Origin: a virus
Reading direction: 5' to 3' (one strand)
IMG/VR virus record: IMGVR_UViG_3300020185_000163
Span: 1-32,229 of that record
DNA: 32,229 nucleotides
Shown: in pieces, positions 16,462 through 23,879 of the stretch
Position numbering within the stretch: position 1 is the first letter of the stretch
Layout: the number at the start of each line of letters is the position of its first letter
Notes under the pieces: generated by a model
What the model was told of the DNA's origin: nothing
What the model saw: the letters and a program-made list of their open reading frames with translations, nothing else
Database searches by the model: none
Translations under genes and position numbers: made by a program

Positions 16462-17592
16462 TCAAGTACCTCTTCCACCAATAAGCCACCAGCGATCGCC
16501 ATCGGACTGAAACGTTCTTGTTGAATAGTTCATCTTAATTATGCAAGTGTCTGATAAATCGATTGGTCCCTCTTCACAAGAAACTTCGACCACACTGGAT
16601 GTGATCTTATATTTATCTGAATTGGTTTTTTTAATTATTAGTATTCTTCCGTGATTGTTGTTGGCTGGCGGGAGTTTAACTTTCACTTTGTTCTTCAAAG
16701 TATCACACAAGACAGTATAATCTTCTTTCTGTATTTCGTATACTGGCGTATCGGTCTTTTTGATGTTGTGGTACACAGAACCCTCACAAACAAACTTGCT
16801 ATCTATTTTTAGACTGTCTGTCTGAATCTTACCATCGACCTTCAGTAAATTTGCTGCGGAGTCATACGTAAGTTTAGCCGACGATTCAAATTCACGTGCG
16901 CCCTTTAGCTGTAGTTGTCCCTTGGAGCCGGCTGCGTGAGGTACCTTCGTATTAATATAGCTATCATACAAGTTTCTCAGAGTGGTGCTGTTTGTGGAGC
17001 CTCGGGAAACATCCCCCACAATTAGCAAGTCGTTGTCTGAGAGATTTTGACCTTGTGAGTTTATTTTCTCTGCTTTCGCCGGATCTATACAGAGCTTGTG
17101 GTTCTTGATTGACAGTGCTGAAGTTGTCGATATGTTTAATTCTATTCCTTCAGTGTCGTCACATCTGAGACCGTGACCGGTCTTAACTTGTAGGCTGCCC
17201 CTTACGTTGATCAAGCCAGGACCGCTTCTTATAAAGCGCGCAGGAATTGTGCCAATAAACTTATCTGCCGGCAGATCTGATAGTTGGGTAGCTGAGCCCT
17301 CGTACAAGTCTGCTGCAATTTTCTTTACTTTAAGTTTGTCCCCGTCATAAGTTAAGTCGTGATACGAGCGAGCGCCGGTCTCACGATCACACACTAAAAG
17401 ACTGTTTTGTGAGCCACCTTTGATATTTGTGATCGCAACATCTTTCATCGTCGCACACGGGCTTTGCGCATCAGTGTCATAAAACACACTAGCGCTAATA
17501 GTATTTTTAAATACTTTGACTCCCCCGATCTCCTGATCGCCATACTGATCAACAGATCCTTCTACGATACCTTTTAATACATTATAAGCCAT
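16462..17592 (-). CDS. Fibre-like virion protein B (paralogous cluster)
   Basis: The 376-residue product begins MAYNVLKGIVEGSVDQYGD, sharing the MAYN..KG start with genes A and D. Its middle has KGQLQLKGAREFESSAKLTY, the module also present in genes D and E. The C-terminal part, with VKVKLPPANNNHGRILIIKK and DRWWLIGG, is a diverged copy of the shared C-terminal beta module. It is richer in Lys and Asp than the other members. A terminator lies upstream and recurring motifs precede its AGAGGA ribosome binding site, so it may lead a separate transcript with gene A. Confidence 0.68.
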   Translation of the reverse strand: MAYNVLKGIVEGSVDQYGDQEIGGVKVFKNTISASVFYDTDAQSPCATMKDVAITNIKGGSQNSLLVCDRETGARSYHDLTYDGDKLKVKKIAADLYEGSATQLSDLPADKFIGTIPARFIRSGPGLINVRGSLQVKTGHGLRCDDTEGIELNISTTSALSIKNHKLCIDPAKAEKINSQGQNLSDNDLLIVGDVSRGSTNSTTLRNLYDSYINTKVPHAAGSKGQLQLKGAREFESSAKLTYDSAANLLKVDGKIQTDSLKIDSKFVCEGSVYHNIKKTDTPVYEIQKEDYTVLCDTLKNKVKVKLPPANNNHGRILIIKKTNSDKYKITSSVVEVSCEEGPIDLSDTCIIKMNYSTRTFQSDGDRWWLIGGRGT

Positions 17593-17608
17593 TATATTCC
17601 TCTACTCT

Positions 17609-17620
17609 CATAAATAGATC
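17609..17620 (-). promoter_or_regulatory. CTAYTTAW motif upstream of fibre gene B
   Basis: Sense GATCTATTTATG lies 18 nt before the ATG. A second related site, sense GCTACTTATAG (17639-17649), lies between it and the terminator. Confidence 0.35.
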
Positions 17621-17653
17621 TTTGTTTTCTTTATCTCCCTATAAGTAGCAAGC

Positions 17654-17687
17654 AAAAAAAAGGATGCCCCTCTTGCGAGGGGCACCC
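17654..17687 (-). terminator. Strong rho-independent terminator after fibre gene C
   Basis: The GC-rich stem GGTGCCCCTC/GAGGGGCATCC has one bulged base and a GCAA tetraloop on the sense strand, followed by eight T residues. It separates gene C from genes B and A. Confidence 0.9.
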
Positions 17688-17725
17688 AGTATTATTAGAT
17701 TGTCCTAGTCGGAACAAAGTTTAGA

Positions 17726-19690
17726 CTAGAAGAGTCTCCAGAGATCACTACCAGCATCAATGCAAACCATAGAAACGGCGGCAAATGGCGACTCAAGAAC
17801 GATAGCGGTCTCGCCATCGACTGTTGCGCCCTGGATTGTAATGGTTAGGGTGGAACTGCAGTTAGCAGGAGCCTTAACCTGAACGATGTCACCAGCTTCG
17901 CCTGGAGCAGGCATTGTCAAAACGCGAGCAGCAGTCAAGTTAGCGGTACCGTAGTTGAAGCCCTCTACGAGGTTGGCATCTGCGTCGGCGTATGCAACTG
18001 GTGCAGTCGCGGAATCAACAGAAAGCTGTCCACTAGCAGATAGACTGAGACCAGCGCCAGCAACAGACGACTTGAGCTTGAGACCACCAGCGTCAACCTC
18101 AAAGGAGGTGGAACCAGAAAGCAACATTGCAGCCTGGAACGCGCCGGTAGCAGAATCATAGCTCATATCGATACTGTTTGTATCGACAACGCTGAAGTGA
18201 GCGCGTGTCTCAGCAGCAGATGGACCGGTGTATGTGAACACGCCGGAACCACTGTTGTAAGCGAAGGAACCGTCACCACCAGCATCTGTAGCAGACACCG
18301 AAGCGCGAGAACGCACGTCTGTGTAGTAAAGGTTTGTCTCTTCAGGAAGGTCAGCTGTGCTGACCTGACCTGCGCCAGTTCCAAAATCAATGTGAGAATC
18401 CTTGACACCATCAGCTTTCAGCTGTAGTGTATCAACGTTGATCTCGATACCAGAATCATCGACGAGAACTGCTAGAACCTCGGAAGTGAATCCGATACCA
18501 GCACCAGCGACGGAAGAGTCCAATCTCATTACTCCGCCATCATCAGCTAGAGCAGTGCCACGCTGTAATTTATCAGCAGGGATACTGCCAGAAAGCATAG
18601 CGGCTGTGATACCAAGAGCCTTGACGCGAAGTGAATCAGCGTTTGTCTCGATAGAAGAATCATCGACGTTGACAGCTAGAACTTCAGAAGAGAAGCCAAG
18701 TCCATCGCCAGCGACGGAAGAATCTAATCTCATTACGCCAGCATCATCAGCTAGGGCTGTACCACGACGTAGCTTGTCAGCAACAATGTTGCCAGAAAGC
18801 ATAGAGTTTGTGATACCAAGAGCCTTGACTCGAAGTGCATCAGAATCTGTCTCGATAGAAGAGTCGTCAACGTTGACAGCTAGGACTTCAGAAGAGAAGC
18901 CAATGCCATCACCAGCGACGGAAGCGTCTAGTCTCATCACGCCAGCGTCGTCAGCTAGGGCTGTTCCGCGCTGCAGCTTGTCGGCAGCAATGTTGCCAGA
19001 AAGCATGATGTTTGTGATCTTGCTGTTGCCGATGGAAATAACGCCAGCGTTCAAGGTAGCGTCACCGCTCATTAAAACGTATGCTAGGTCAGTTCCGTCA
19101 GACTGTAAGAACTGGTGGGCGGGGCCCACAGATAGGGCAGCTGGGTCACCAGAAGCATCACCGTGAAGGATAGAACCGCGAGCGATTCCAGCCATCTTAG
19201 CGAGAGTAACACCATTGTCTTTGAGACGTAGTGCATCAGCGTTGATCTCAATTCCGCTGTCATCGACGTTGACAGAAGCAATGCCGGAAGACCAGCCGAG
19301 ACCATCACCAGCGATAGAGGAAGAAACAGCAACCGTGACGGCGGCGCTGTTGTTGAAGCTAAAGGCAGCGATACCTTCGCCCTGAGATACTGCGAACTCT
19401 GTTAGTCCCTTAGCGACACCACTAAAAGCGATATCACCAGTGACGCCCATTTCGCTGCCGTCGAATGTGAAGTTAGCGGAATCCTCAAGCTCACCAGAAG
19501 TGCCAACAAGTGTGACGCGACCAGCTGTGAGATCAGAAACAGCTAGGGAAGTTAGGGAACCGACGCGGGAAGCGTCGATTGCGGTGGCACCAGCCATCTT
19601 GAGTGCGCCGGATTCGGTGATGTCTACATCACCCTCCTGCTCTAATGCACCACTTAAGACTGCTTGACCAAATTGAAATTTATAAGCCAT
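17726..19690 (-). CDS. Fibre-like virion protein C with tandem repeats
   Basis: The 654-residue product begins MAYKFQFGQAVLSGALEQEG. It contains three tandem 68-residue repeats at residues 225-292, 293-360 and 361-428, with cores LSGNI..DKL.RGTALADD and SSEVLAVNVDDSSIE. Half-copies flank them (SSIAGDGLGWSSG before, SSVAGAGLSLSASG after). The C-terminus has a diverged form of the shared module (VLTMPAPGEAGDIVQVKAP, then ETAIVLESPFAAVSM) and ends SDLWRLF. The low-complexity Ala, Ser, Asp and Gly composition fits an elongated fibre shaft. The start has a GGAGGG ribosome binding site. It is the largest member of the cluster. Confidence 0.72.
   Translation of the reverse strand: MAYKFQFGQAVLSGALEQEGDVDITESGALKMAGATAIDASRVGSLTSLAVSDLTAGRVTLVGTSGELEDSANFTFDGSEMGVTGDIAFSGVAKGLTEFAVSQGEGIAAFSFNNSAAVTVAVSSSIAGDGLGWSSGIASVNVDDSGIEINADALRLKDNGVTLAKMAGIARGSILHGDASGDPAALSVGPAHQFLQSDGTDLAYVLMSGDATLNAGVISIGNSKITNIMLSGNIAADKLQRGTALADDAGVMRLDASVAGDGIGFSSEVLAVNVDDSSIETDSDALRVKALGITNSMLSGNIVADKLRRGTALADDAGVMRLDSSVAGDGLGFSSEVLAVNVDDSSIETNADSLRVKALGITAAMLSGSIPADKLQRGTALADDGGVMRLDSSVAGAGIGFTSEVLAVLVDDSGIEINVDTLQLKADGVKDSHIDFGTGAGQVSTADLPEETNLYYTDVRSRASVSATDAGGDGSFAYNSGSGVFTYTGPSAAETRAHFSVVDTNSIDMSYDSATGAFQAAMLLSGSTSFEVDAGGLKLKSSVAGAGLSLSASGQLSVDSATAPVAYADADANLVEGFNYGTANLTAARVLTMPAPGEAGDIVQVKAPANCSSTLTITIQGATVDGETAIVLESPFAAVSMVCIDAGSDLWRLF
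18407..19018 (-). repeat. Three tandem 204-bp repeats in fibre gene C
   Basis: In-frame units occupy 18815-19018, 18611-18814 and 18407-18610. All are exactly 204 bp. Differences fall mostly at third codon positions, so the array is maintained at protein level and may change copy number by recombination. Confidence 0.85.
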
Positions 19691-19814
19691 GTTTAAAAAC
19701 CCTCCATGTTATAGTTTTTGAATAGCATTGAGCAGACGCACCTATCCAAACATAATCTAGATAAAAAAGTACCGACTGCTCGACTATAACTAGAGCTTTC
19801 GATTTATAAGATTC

Positions 19815-20681
19815 TTAGCAGATATAATATTTGTCGAGCCCGTTACAATAAAGGTGGATCGATGCATAAGGTGACTCTAAAATAACTGAATTTTGACTAT
19901 CGATTGTTTGCGATCCTGAAGCTATAATTGTCACATTGTTCGTGTGTGCGGATCCGCCCTCGTCCTTGATAACATAAGTCTGACCATCTTGCAAAGCTCC
20001 CGCATTTGGCAAGCTGATACTAACCGGAGAGGCGGCTGTATTAACCCCAATATAGTAATCAGAAGTCGAGGCTGTCAACGAAGCAGATGTATGTATTCTG
20101 TTCAGCTTTAAGCCGCCATTAACCTGTAGGACGTTGGAGGAAAACACCAGTTCAGAAGAACCACTGAACTCTCCCGATCCGGCTTGATACTGTAACGATC
20201 CTACTGGACCAACTGCTGCGGAGCCACTACCAGCAGAGTTGCTTAAGTTTATCCAATATCCATCAGAGTTCTTGTATTGTATTGTGCCGGCATTATCTCG
20301 AATACCATACCCTAGACTCCCAACAGTCCCTCCCCAATTCAAGTAAGCAGAAGAAGCAGATAGGTGTATCCCTCCGCTCACTACCACATCTGAGCCGAAT
20401 TGAGCGCCAGTAGTGGCAACCAAGTCTCCTGTTATGTTTAACTGGCTCCCATCAAAAGTAAGATTACTTTCACAAGTTAGTGTGTTGGCATCTCCACCTA
20501 CATTGATAACTAAAGCGTTATCTGTGGCATTCGATAAGCGCGGTATATTTAGGATCTCTGCGCCGTCGGACGTACTCAAGTTACCAGATACTATTGGAAC
20601 TATTATCTGACCATTCCGGTCCTGCCTAGGCACCAGAGCATTCGGCTGCATGACTGTTCCAGACAGATTATTATATGCCAC
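19815..20681 (-). CDS. Fibre-like virion protein D (paralogous cluster)
   Basis: The 288-residue product starts at a GTG at 20681, preceded by AGGAG eleven bases upstream, and reads MAYNNLSGTVMQPNALVPR. Its middle has GPVGSLQYQAGSGEFSGSSE. Its end has the shared C-terminal module: SISLPNAGALQDGQTYVIKD, ASGSQTIDS and ILESPYASIHLYCNG. Both modules are closely matched in gene E. It is probably a trimeric or oligomeric surface fibre or decoration protein; this is inference. The 124-bp gap after it (19691-19814) shows only weak inverted repeats, with no clear terminator. Confidence 0.7.
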   Translation of the reverse strand: MAYNNLSGTVMQPNALVPRQDRNGQIIVPIVSGNLSTSDGAEILNIPRLSNATDNALVINVGGDANTLTCESNLTFDGSQLNITGDLVATTGAQFGSDVVVSGGIHLSASSAYLNWGGTVGSLGYGIRDNAGTIQYKNSDGYWINLSNSAGSGSAAVGPVGSLQYQAGSGEFSGSSELVFSSNVLQVNGGLKLNRIHTSASLTASTSDYYIGVNTAASPVSISLPNAGALQDGQTYVIKDEGGSAHTNNVTIIASGSQTIDSQNSVILESPYASIHLYCNGLDKYYIC

Positions 20682-20705
20682 GTGCTTCGTGTCTCCTTTT
20701 ATTAA

Positions 20706-21386
20706 CTAGAAGACAAACCAGTTTGCGCCGTTAGAATATAAGCTAATGGCTGGCATAGTACCGGTGAGCACATAAGATGTTGAGCCATCGATCGTGTACC
20801 CTGAAGAGGCAGTCAATATGATGTTTGCTCCTCCTCTTACTGCTACCTCGTCCTTCACTAGCAATATAGATCCAGAATTATATAATGATGCGCTTGGGAT
20901 TAGGATCTGTACGTTGGCTGCATTCTGTACTCCCAATATATATGTTGGGGCGCTAGCAGTATAAGCAGTCACTGTCACAGCTTTATATAGAACGTTAAGC
21001 CCTTGAACTGTTGTTGCTTGTGTCGCGGTGCTTACACTGAATAACGGAGAAGATGCCCCAGATAAAGAAATCGACATACTTCCTGTTCTAGTGTGTACGT
21101 CGTCATTAGTGTTTCCAAAGCGAGTAGATCCGCTAGCGTCGATCTCTGTAACGTCTTTAATGTGGTAGTGGCTTGCGCTAATCGTCCCTGTTACTACCAA
21201 TGTCCCAGAAAGAACAATTGTGCTCGGCTCATAGCTGCCAAAAGAAGCAGTATAATATATTAAGTTATTGGAGCCGCTAGTGGAGTTGGCTCCTGTCAAA
21301 AACTGTAAAGATCCGGTGGGTCCGGCAGCTTGACCGCCACCGCCACCAGAACCAGTACAGTCTACATAAGCCCATCCAAAAGCCAT
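20706..21386 (-). CDS. Fibre-like virion protein E (paralogous cluster)
   Basis: The 226-residue product has a short N-terminus (MAFGWAYVDCTG), a six-residue Gly/Ser linker and a GPTGSLQFLTG module. A beta-rich shaft with SGTLVVTGTISASHYHIKD follows. The shared C-terminal module is ILIPSASLYNSGSILLVKDE, TASSGYTIDG and ISLYSNGANWFVF. It is the smallest complete member of the module family and keeps the C-terminal module best. It starts three bases after gene F ends, so the two are probably co-translated. Confidence 0.68.
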   Translation of the reverse strand: MAFGWAYVDCTGSGGGGGQAAGPTGSLQFLTGANSTSGSNNLIYYTASFGSYEPSTIVLSGTLVVTGTISASHYHIKDVTEIDASGSTRFGNTNDDVHTRTGSMSISLSGASSPLFSVSTATQATTVQGLNVLYKAVTVTAYTASAPTYILGVQNAANVQILIPSASLYNSGSILLVKDEVAVRGGANIILTASSGYTIDGSTSYVLTGTMPAISLYSNGANWFVF

Positions 21387-21389
21387 TGT

Positions 21390-21788
21390 CTATCCAACCC
21401 CTACAGACCCTGACCACGAAGTGCCAGAATCAGTGTTTACTCTCTGTGGCAGTATCGACGTTAGTCCAGCCACAACGCTTGTGCTAGCGCCGCCGCCCCG
21501 TAGGTGAATTTCAGATACTTTGATCTCTATTCTTCCGGTTGAACCACTAACTGGAACTTCAAAATAGTTTGTAGCAGTTAGTCCGAGATCGGAGAAACCC
21601 ACTTTTAAGATTGCAGGTCCCATATTAATAACTTCGAACCACCTTGAAACATAAGGAAACTCAATCTTTACGTTTGCTGATGTGGCATCGATAGAGCCGC
21701 TGGCGAATGGGGTGCCACTTGTCTGGTATGCCGGAACGTGGTTCAGTCCCACGTGAGATTCTTGAGATCTGATAAAACTGCTGGCCAT
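21390..21788 (-). CDS. Small virion protein F, beta-sandwich-like
   Basis: The 132-residue product reads MASSFIRSQESHVGLNHVPA and includes KIEFPYVSRWFEVIN, LKVGFSDLGL and YFEVPVSGSTGRIEIKVSEI. Small proteins of this type are common next to fibre-like genes in marine myoviruses, to my knowledge without assigned function. The strand-rich composition suggests a small beta-sandwich on the virion. A TTGGAGC ribosome binding site precedes the ATG, and it leads the fibre cluster directly after the bS21 gene. It lacks the shared C-terminal module of genes A-E. Confidence 0.6.
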   Translation of the reverse strand: MASSFIRSQESHVGLNHVPAYQTSGTPFASGSIDATSANVKIEFPYVSRWFEVINMGPAILKVGFSDLGLTATNYFEVPVSGSTGRIEIKVSEIHLRGGGASTSVVAGLTSILPQRVNTDSGTSWSGSVGVG

Positions 21789-21817
21789 ATTAAAGCTCCA
21801 ATGAGTTAGTAATTACA

Positions 21818-21829
21818 TTATAAATAGTC
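21818..21829 (-). promoter_or_regulatory. CTAYTTAW motif upstream of the fibre cluster
   Basis: Sense GACTATTTATAA lies about 31 nt before gene F, in the 39-bp gap after the bS21 stop. On the plus strand it reads TATAAATAG, matching the T4 late promoter core, but no gene lies in that direction. Confidence 0.4.
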
Positions 21830-22064
21830 ATTTATTATTTCTATTCCGTCTTTCTTTCGCTCGGGCATTCTTTTGCTCTTCACGTGATCGCTCACGTGCA
21901 GCACGAATCCTCTTTTGACGTTTGCTGACAGAGGGCTTTTTGTAGTACTTTCTATCTACACACTCTTCAACGATTCCCTCGCTCTTTGTCTTTCTAATAA
22001 ACTTTCTTACCATCTTGTCAACGTTTCCACGACATTCTTTGGCAGTTACTACAAAATTAGCCAT
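21828..22064 (-). CDS. rpsU: Phage-encoded ribosomal protein bS21
   Basis: The 78-residue product has the complete bS21 layout. A short beta strand and VTAKECRGNVDKMVRKFIRK lead into a helix. KSEGIVEE and the diagnostic RKYYKKPSVSKRQKR follow, with a long Arg/Lys-rich tail. Bacterial bS21 sits on the 30S platform near the anti-Shine-Dalgarno sequence and affects initiation. Phage homologues are known from marine and metagenomic phages and are thought to enter host ribosomes. Start ATG has AAAGGA upstream, formed by the last codons of the preceding gene, which ends one base before it. Its place inside the virion operon implies expression with late genes. The C-terminal extension past the usual end is somewhat longer and Asn/Arg-rich. 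Confidence 0.9.
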   Translation of the reverse strand: MANFVVTAKECRGNVDKMVRKFIRKTKSEGIVEECVDRKYYKKPSVSKRQKRIRAARERSREEQKNARAKERRNRNNK

Positions 22065-22065
22065 T

Positions 22066-22518
22066 CTATTTCATTCCTTTCCATATTTTGGTTGCGCCGC
22101 CCATTAGCGAACTAATATCCACGCCGGCATCGGCAGGACTCCCTAAGTCAACAGAACCGGGCTGGGCGGCAGGTCTTTCTTGCGCAGAAAGCGGTTCTGT
22201 ATTTTCAAATAAATTGACTCCATTGTAAGCATTTGCTCCAATAGCGTCCATCATCTTTGCTCTCTGTTCTTTCATCTTTTTCTTGCGCTTCTCGTTCTGG
22301 GCATCAAGTGAAGCCTGTTGAGACTGGCTAGCTCTGCGATCAGTTTGCTGAACAGCAGGGATGCTGTGGGCAGGGGCAGCTTCAACCATAAGGCTTCCTT
22401 GCAGTCCTTTCGCTACTTCCGATACAACGTTCGATAGCAAGCCCTCTTCTAATAGTACTTCGTGAATGCACTCTTTTACGAGGGGCTTGATTAGTTTCTT
22501 CAAATCTGACTTGTTCAT
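22066..22518 (-). CDS. Conserved head-region protein, unknown function
   Basis: The 150-residue product has an amphipathic N-terminal helix (LKKLIKPLVKECIHEVLLEE) followed by a Gln/Ala/Ser-rich segment. A basic helix, EKRKKKMKEQRAKMMDAIG, and a flexible C-terminus come next. No enzyme motif is visible. It lies between the 219-residue protein and bS21, two genes after the prohead protease, so a prohead-core or virion role is possible but only positional. The start has no clear ribosome binding site and lies two bases after the preceding stop, so re-initiation is likely. Confidence 0.7.
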   Translation of the reverse strand: MNKSDLKKLIKPLVKECIHEVLLEEGLLSNVVSEVAKGLQGSLMVEAAPAHSIPAVQQTDRRASQSQQASLDAQNEKRKKKMKEQRAKMMDAIGANAYNGVNLFENTEPLSAQERPAAQPGSVDLGSPADAGVDISSLMGGATKIWKGMK

Positions 22519-22520
22519 AG

Positions 22521-23180
22521 TTATTCTGTGGCTGGGGGTTTTCTTTGGATATAATGCACAATTATGGAAGAGATCTTTATGATTTCGGGGTGTTTATTCG
22601 GCATCGACCGAATAATTCGTATAGCGCCGTGATCATCAGGCAGCTTCTTTAATGCGGCGGAAACATCTCTCTCTCGGCTTCGCAATAAATCGGTATCCGC
22701 TAGTTTGTCAATCTTGCTCGCTTTGTTATCTCCTGCACTCTCCGCTATCTCTGTATATAAATATTTACTTTTAAATGGTCCGATAACTTGCATAAAAGCA
22801 TATAAGTCTTCTTCGAAATTGGCTCTTCCATCATATTTTTTTTTGTGTACTTTCTCTAGCCTTTTGTATTCCTCTCTGTTTTTGACCTTCTGCAGATGAT
22901 CTCCAAAGTAGTCGTAAACGTATTCCGGCTTTGGTGCTGCAGCAACAGGGACAGGCTCGGGCTCTGCTGTCGCACCTGCTGTCGCAGGGACCTCTTTTTT
23001 CGTCTTAACATTTCCCCGCCCTAATCCCGATAGTGGTGAGGGTGTGCCTTGCCCCTTGGCTGCGGCGGCTATACTTTTAGCAGTGTTGATTATATCAGAA
23101 ACATACTCGTTCAAGATTCCTGTATCTGTGGCTTTTGTTTCTTCAATAAAGCTTAGCCATTTTCTCTCATACTCAGTCAT
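22521..23180 (-). CDS. Conserved head-region protein, unknown function
   Basis: The 219-residue product begins MTEYERKWLSFIEET. It has an Ala/Pro-rich linker (about residues 60-85), then a compact C-terminal domain with YVYDYFGDHLQKVKNREEYK and FEEDLYAFMQVIG, and ends with a helix containing IIKISSIIVHYIQRK. The start overlaps the protease stop by 8 bp, so it is probably translationally coupled to it. Coupling to the protease suggests a prohead component, though no family is recognised. Confidence 0.7.
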   Translation of the reverse strand: MTEYERKWLSFIEETKATDTGILNEYVSDIINTAKSIAAAAKGQGTPSPLSGLGRGNVKTKKEVPATAGATAEPEPVPVAAAPKPEYVYDYFGDHLQKVKNREEYKRLEKVHKKKYDGRANFEEDLYAFMQVIGPFKSKYLYTEIAESAGDNKASKIDKLADTDLLRSRERDVSAALKKLPDDHGAIRIIRSMPNKHPEIIKISSIIVHYIQRKPPATE

Positions 23181-23775
23181 CTTCTAACACTTCGTTTAGC
23201 AGTCGGTTGATCCTATCTGCCTTTGTGAATAGTTTGCCTTGGAGTTCTACCGACTCCTTCATCATAAATGCTCCGGGGGTCGAAGGCTCCGAAACCATAT
23301 CAAAGCAAATCAGTTGAAAGTCATCCTCAACGATTGTCTCTCCCCCGACACTCTCTCTAACTGAACCCATACCTCTCGAAGAGATACCAACGCTCACCCC
23401 ACCGCGCACCAACTCTTGGAGTACTTGTCCAGCACTCGTATTGAGCACTTTAATTTTACCCATCACATCTTTGCCTTCCATCCAAATTTCAGTTACCATG
23501 TGAGAAACTGAAGCAAGGTTGACGACGTTAGACTCTGGATGATCTAGTTCGCCTATTGCTCTGCTTTCTTTTACTAGCTTGGAATAGTTCTTCACTTCTC
23601 TGCGAAGAACGTGCTCGGGATAAATACGGTTATTGCCGTTACGAGTGTCAGCCTTCTGCATAATGCCTGTTAAGTAAATGCCGCCTTCCGCTACGTGTCT
23701 TTTCTCTTCCTCGGTCAGAAGATCTTGGCAGACTCCGCCTTCACACAATTGGTAAAATTCTCGTAGTAGTTTCAT
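23173..23775 (-). CDS. Prohead core protease (T4 gp21-like, serine protease)
   Basis: The 200-residue product carries the gp21-type catalytic motifs. His79 lies in IGELDHPES and the nucleophile Ser is in VGISSRGMGS (Ser132 or Ser133). The upstream GIMQKADTRNGNNRIYP segment is also typical. The enzyme is made in the prohead core, cleaves scaffold and capsid proteins at hydrophobic-x-Glu sites during maturation, and then destroys itself. The length matches the family (T4 gp21 is 212). The ATG overlaps the TGA of a possible mini-ORF (ATGA), and a hairpin lies about 20 nt upstream. Only a weak GGAAA precedes the ATG, so the mini-ORF may control its translation. Confidence 0.93.
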   Translation of the reverse strand: MKLLREFYQLCEGGVCQDLLTEEEKRHVAEGGIYLTGIMQKADTRNGNNRIYPEHVLRREVKNYSKLVKESRAIGELDHPESNVVNLASVSHMVTEIWMEGKDVMGKIKVLNTSAGQVLQELVRGGVSVGISSRGMGSVRESVGGETIVEDDFQLICFDMVSEPSTPGAFMMKESVELQGKLFTKADRINRLLNEVLEDD

Positions 23776-23867
23776 TTGTTTTTCCGTTGAGTGCGGGCGT
23801 TACCCGCGTGAGTTAGGAGCCTTTGCAGCAACGACGAACGGGCTGCAGCATCCACTTGTTTGTCCAT
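23772..23867 (-). CDS. Possible 31-residue mini-ORF coupled to the protease
   Basis: The ORF runs from ATG 23867 to a TGA that overlaps the protease ATG. It reads MDKQVDAAARSSLLQRLLTH at the start and ends with a basic stretch (ARTQRKNK). It is in the same frame as the preceding membrane-protein gene, separated by that gene's TAA. The predicted helix with a basic tail looks protein-like, and it fills most of a 104-bp gap. The ribosome binding site (GAAG) is weak. It could be a leader peptide, a small core protein (T4 has small core genes in this region), or a chance ORF. Confidence 0.35.
   Translation of the reverse strand: MDKQVDAAARSSLLQRLLTHAGNARTQRKNK
23793..23807 (-). promoter_or_regulatory. 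GC-rich hairpin before the prohead protease
   Basis: GCGGG-TAACG-CCCGC on the sense strand forms a 5-bp G/C stem inside the mini-ORF. It ends 18 nt before the protease ATG. With no T run it is not a terminator; a translation-control role is inferred. Confidence 0.3.
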
Positions 23868-23879
23868 GTATTCTTCATC

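Noticed and set aside
18402-19166. Long plus-strand ORF of 254 codons opposite fibre gene C
   Set aside because: It mirrors the tandem repeats of the real gene, has Ser/Pro/Ala-rich composition typical of an antisense reading, and no ribosome binding site supports it.
21818-21829. Exact T4 late-promoter-like TATAAATAG on the plus strand
   Set aside because: No plus-strand gene follows. It is better treated as the reverse complement of the recurring intergenic motif.
22745-22760. TATATAAATATTTA stretch resembling a late promoter
   Set aside because: It lies inside the 219-residue gene, where it encodes part of the protein, and no gene begins nearby.
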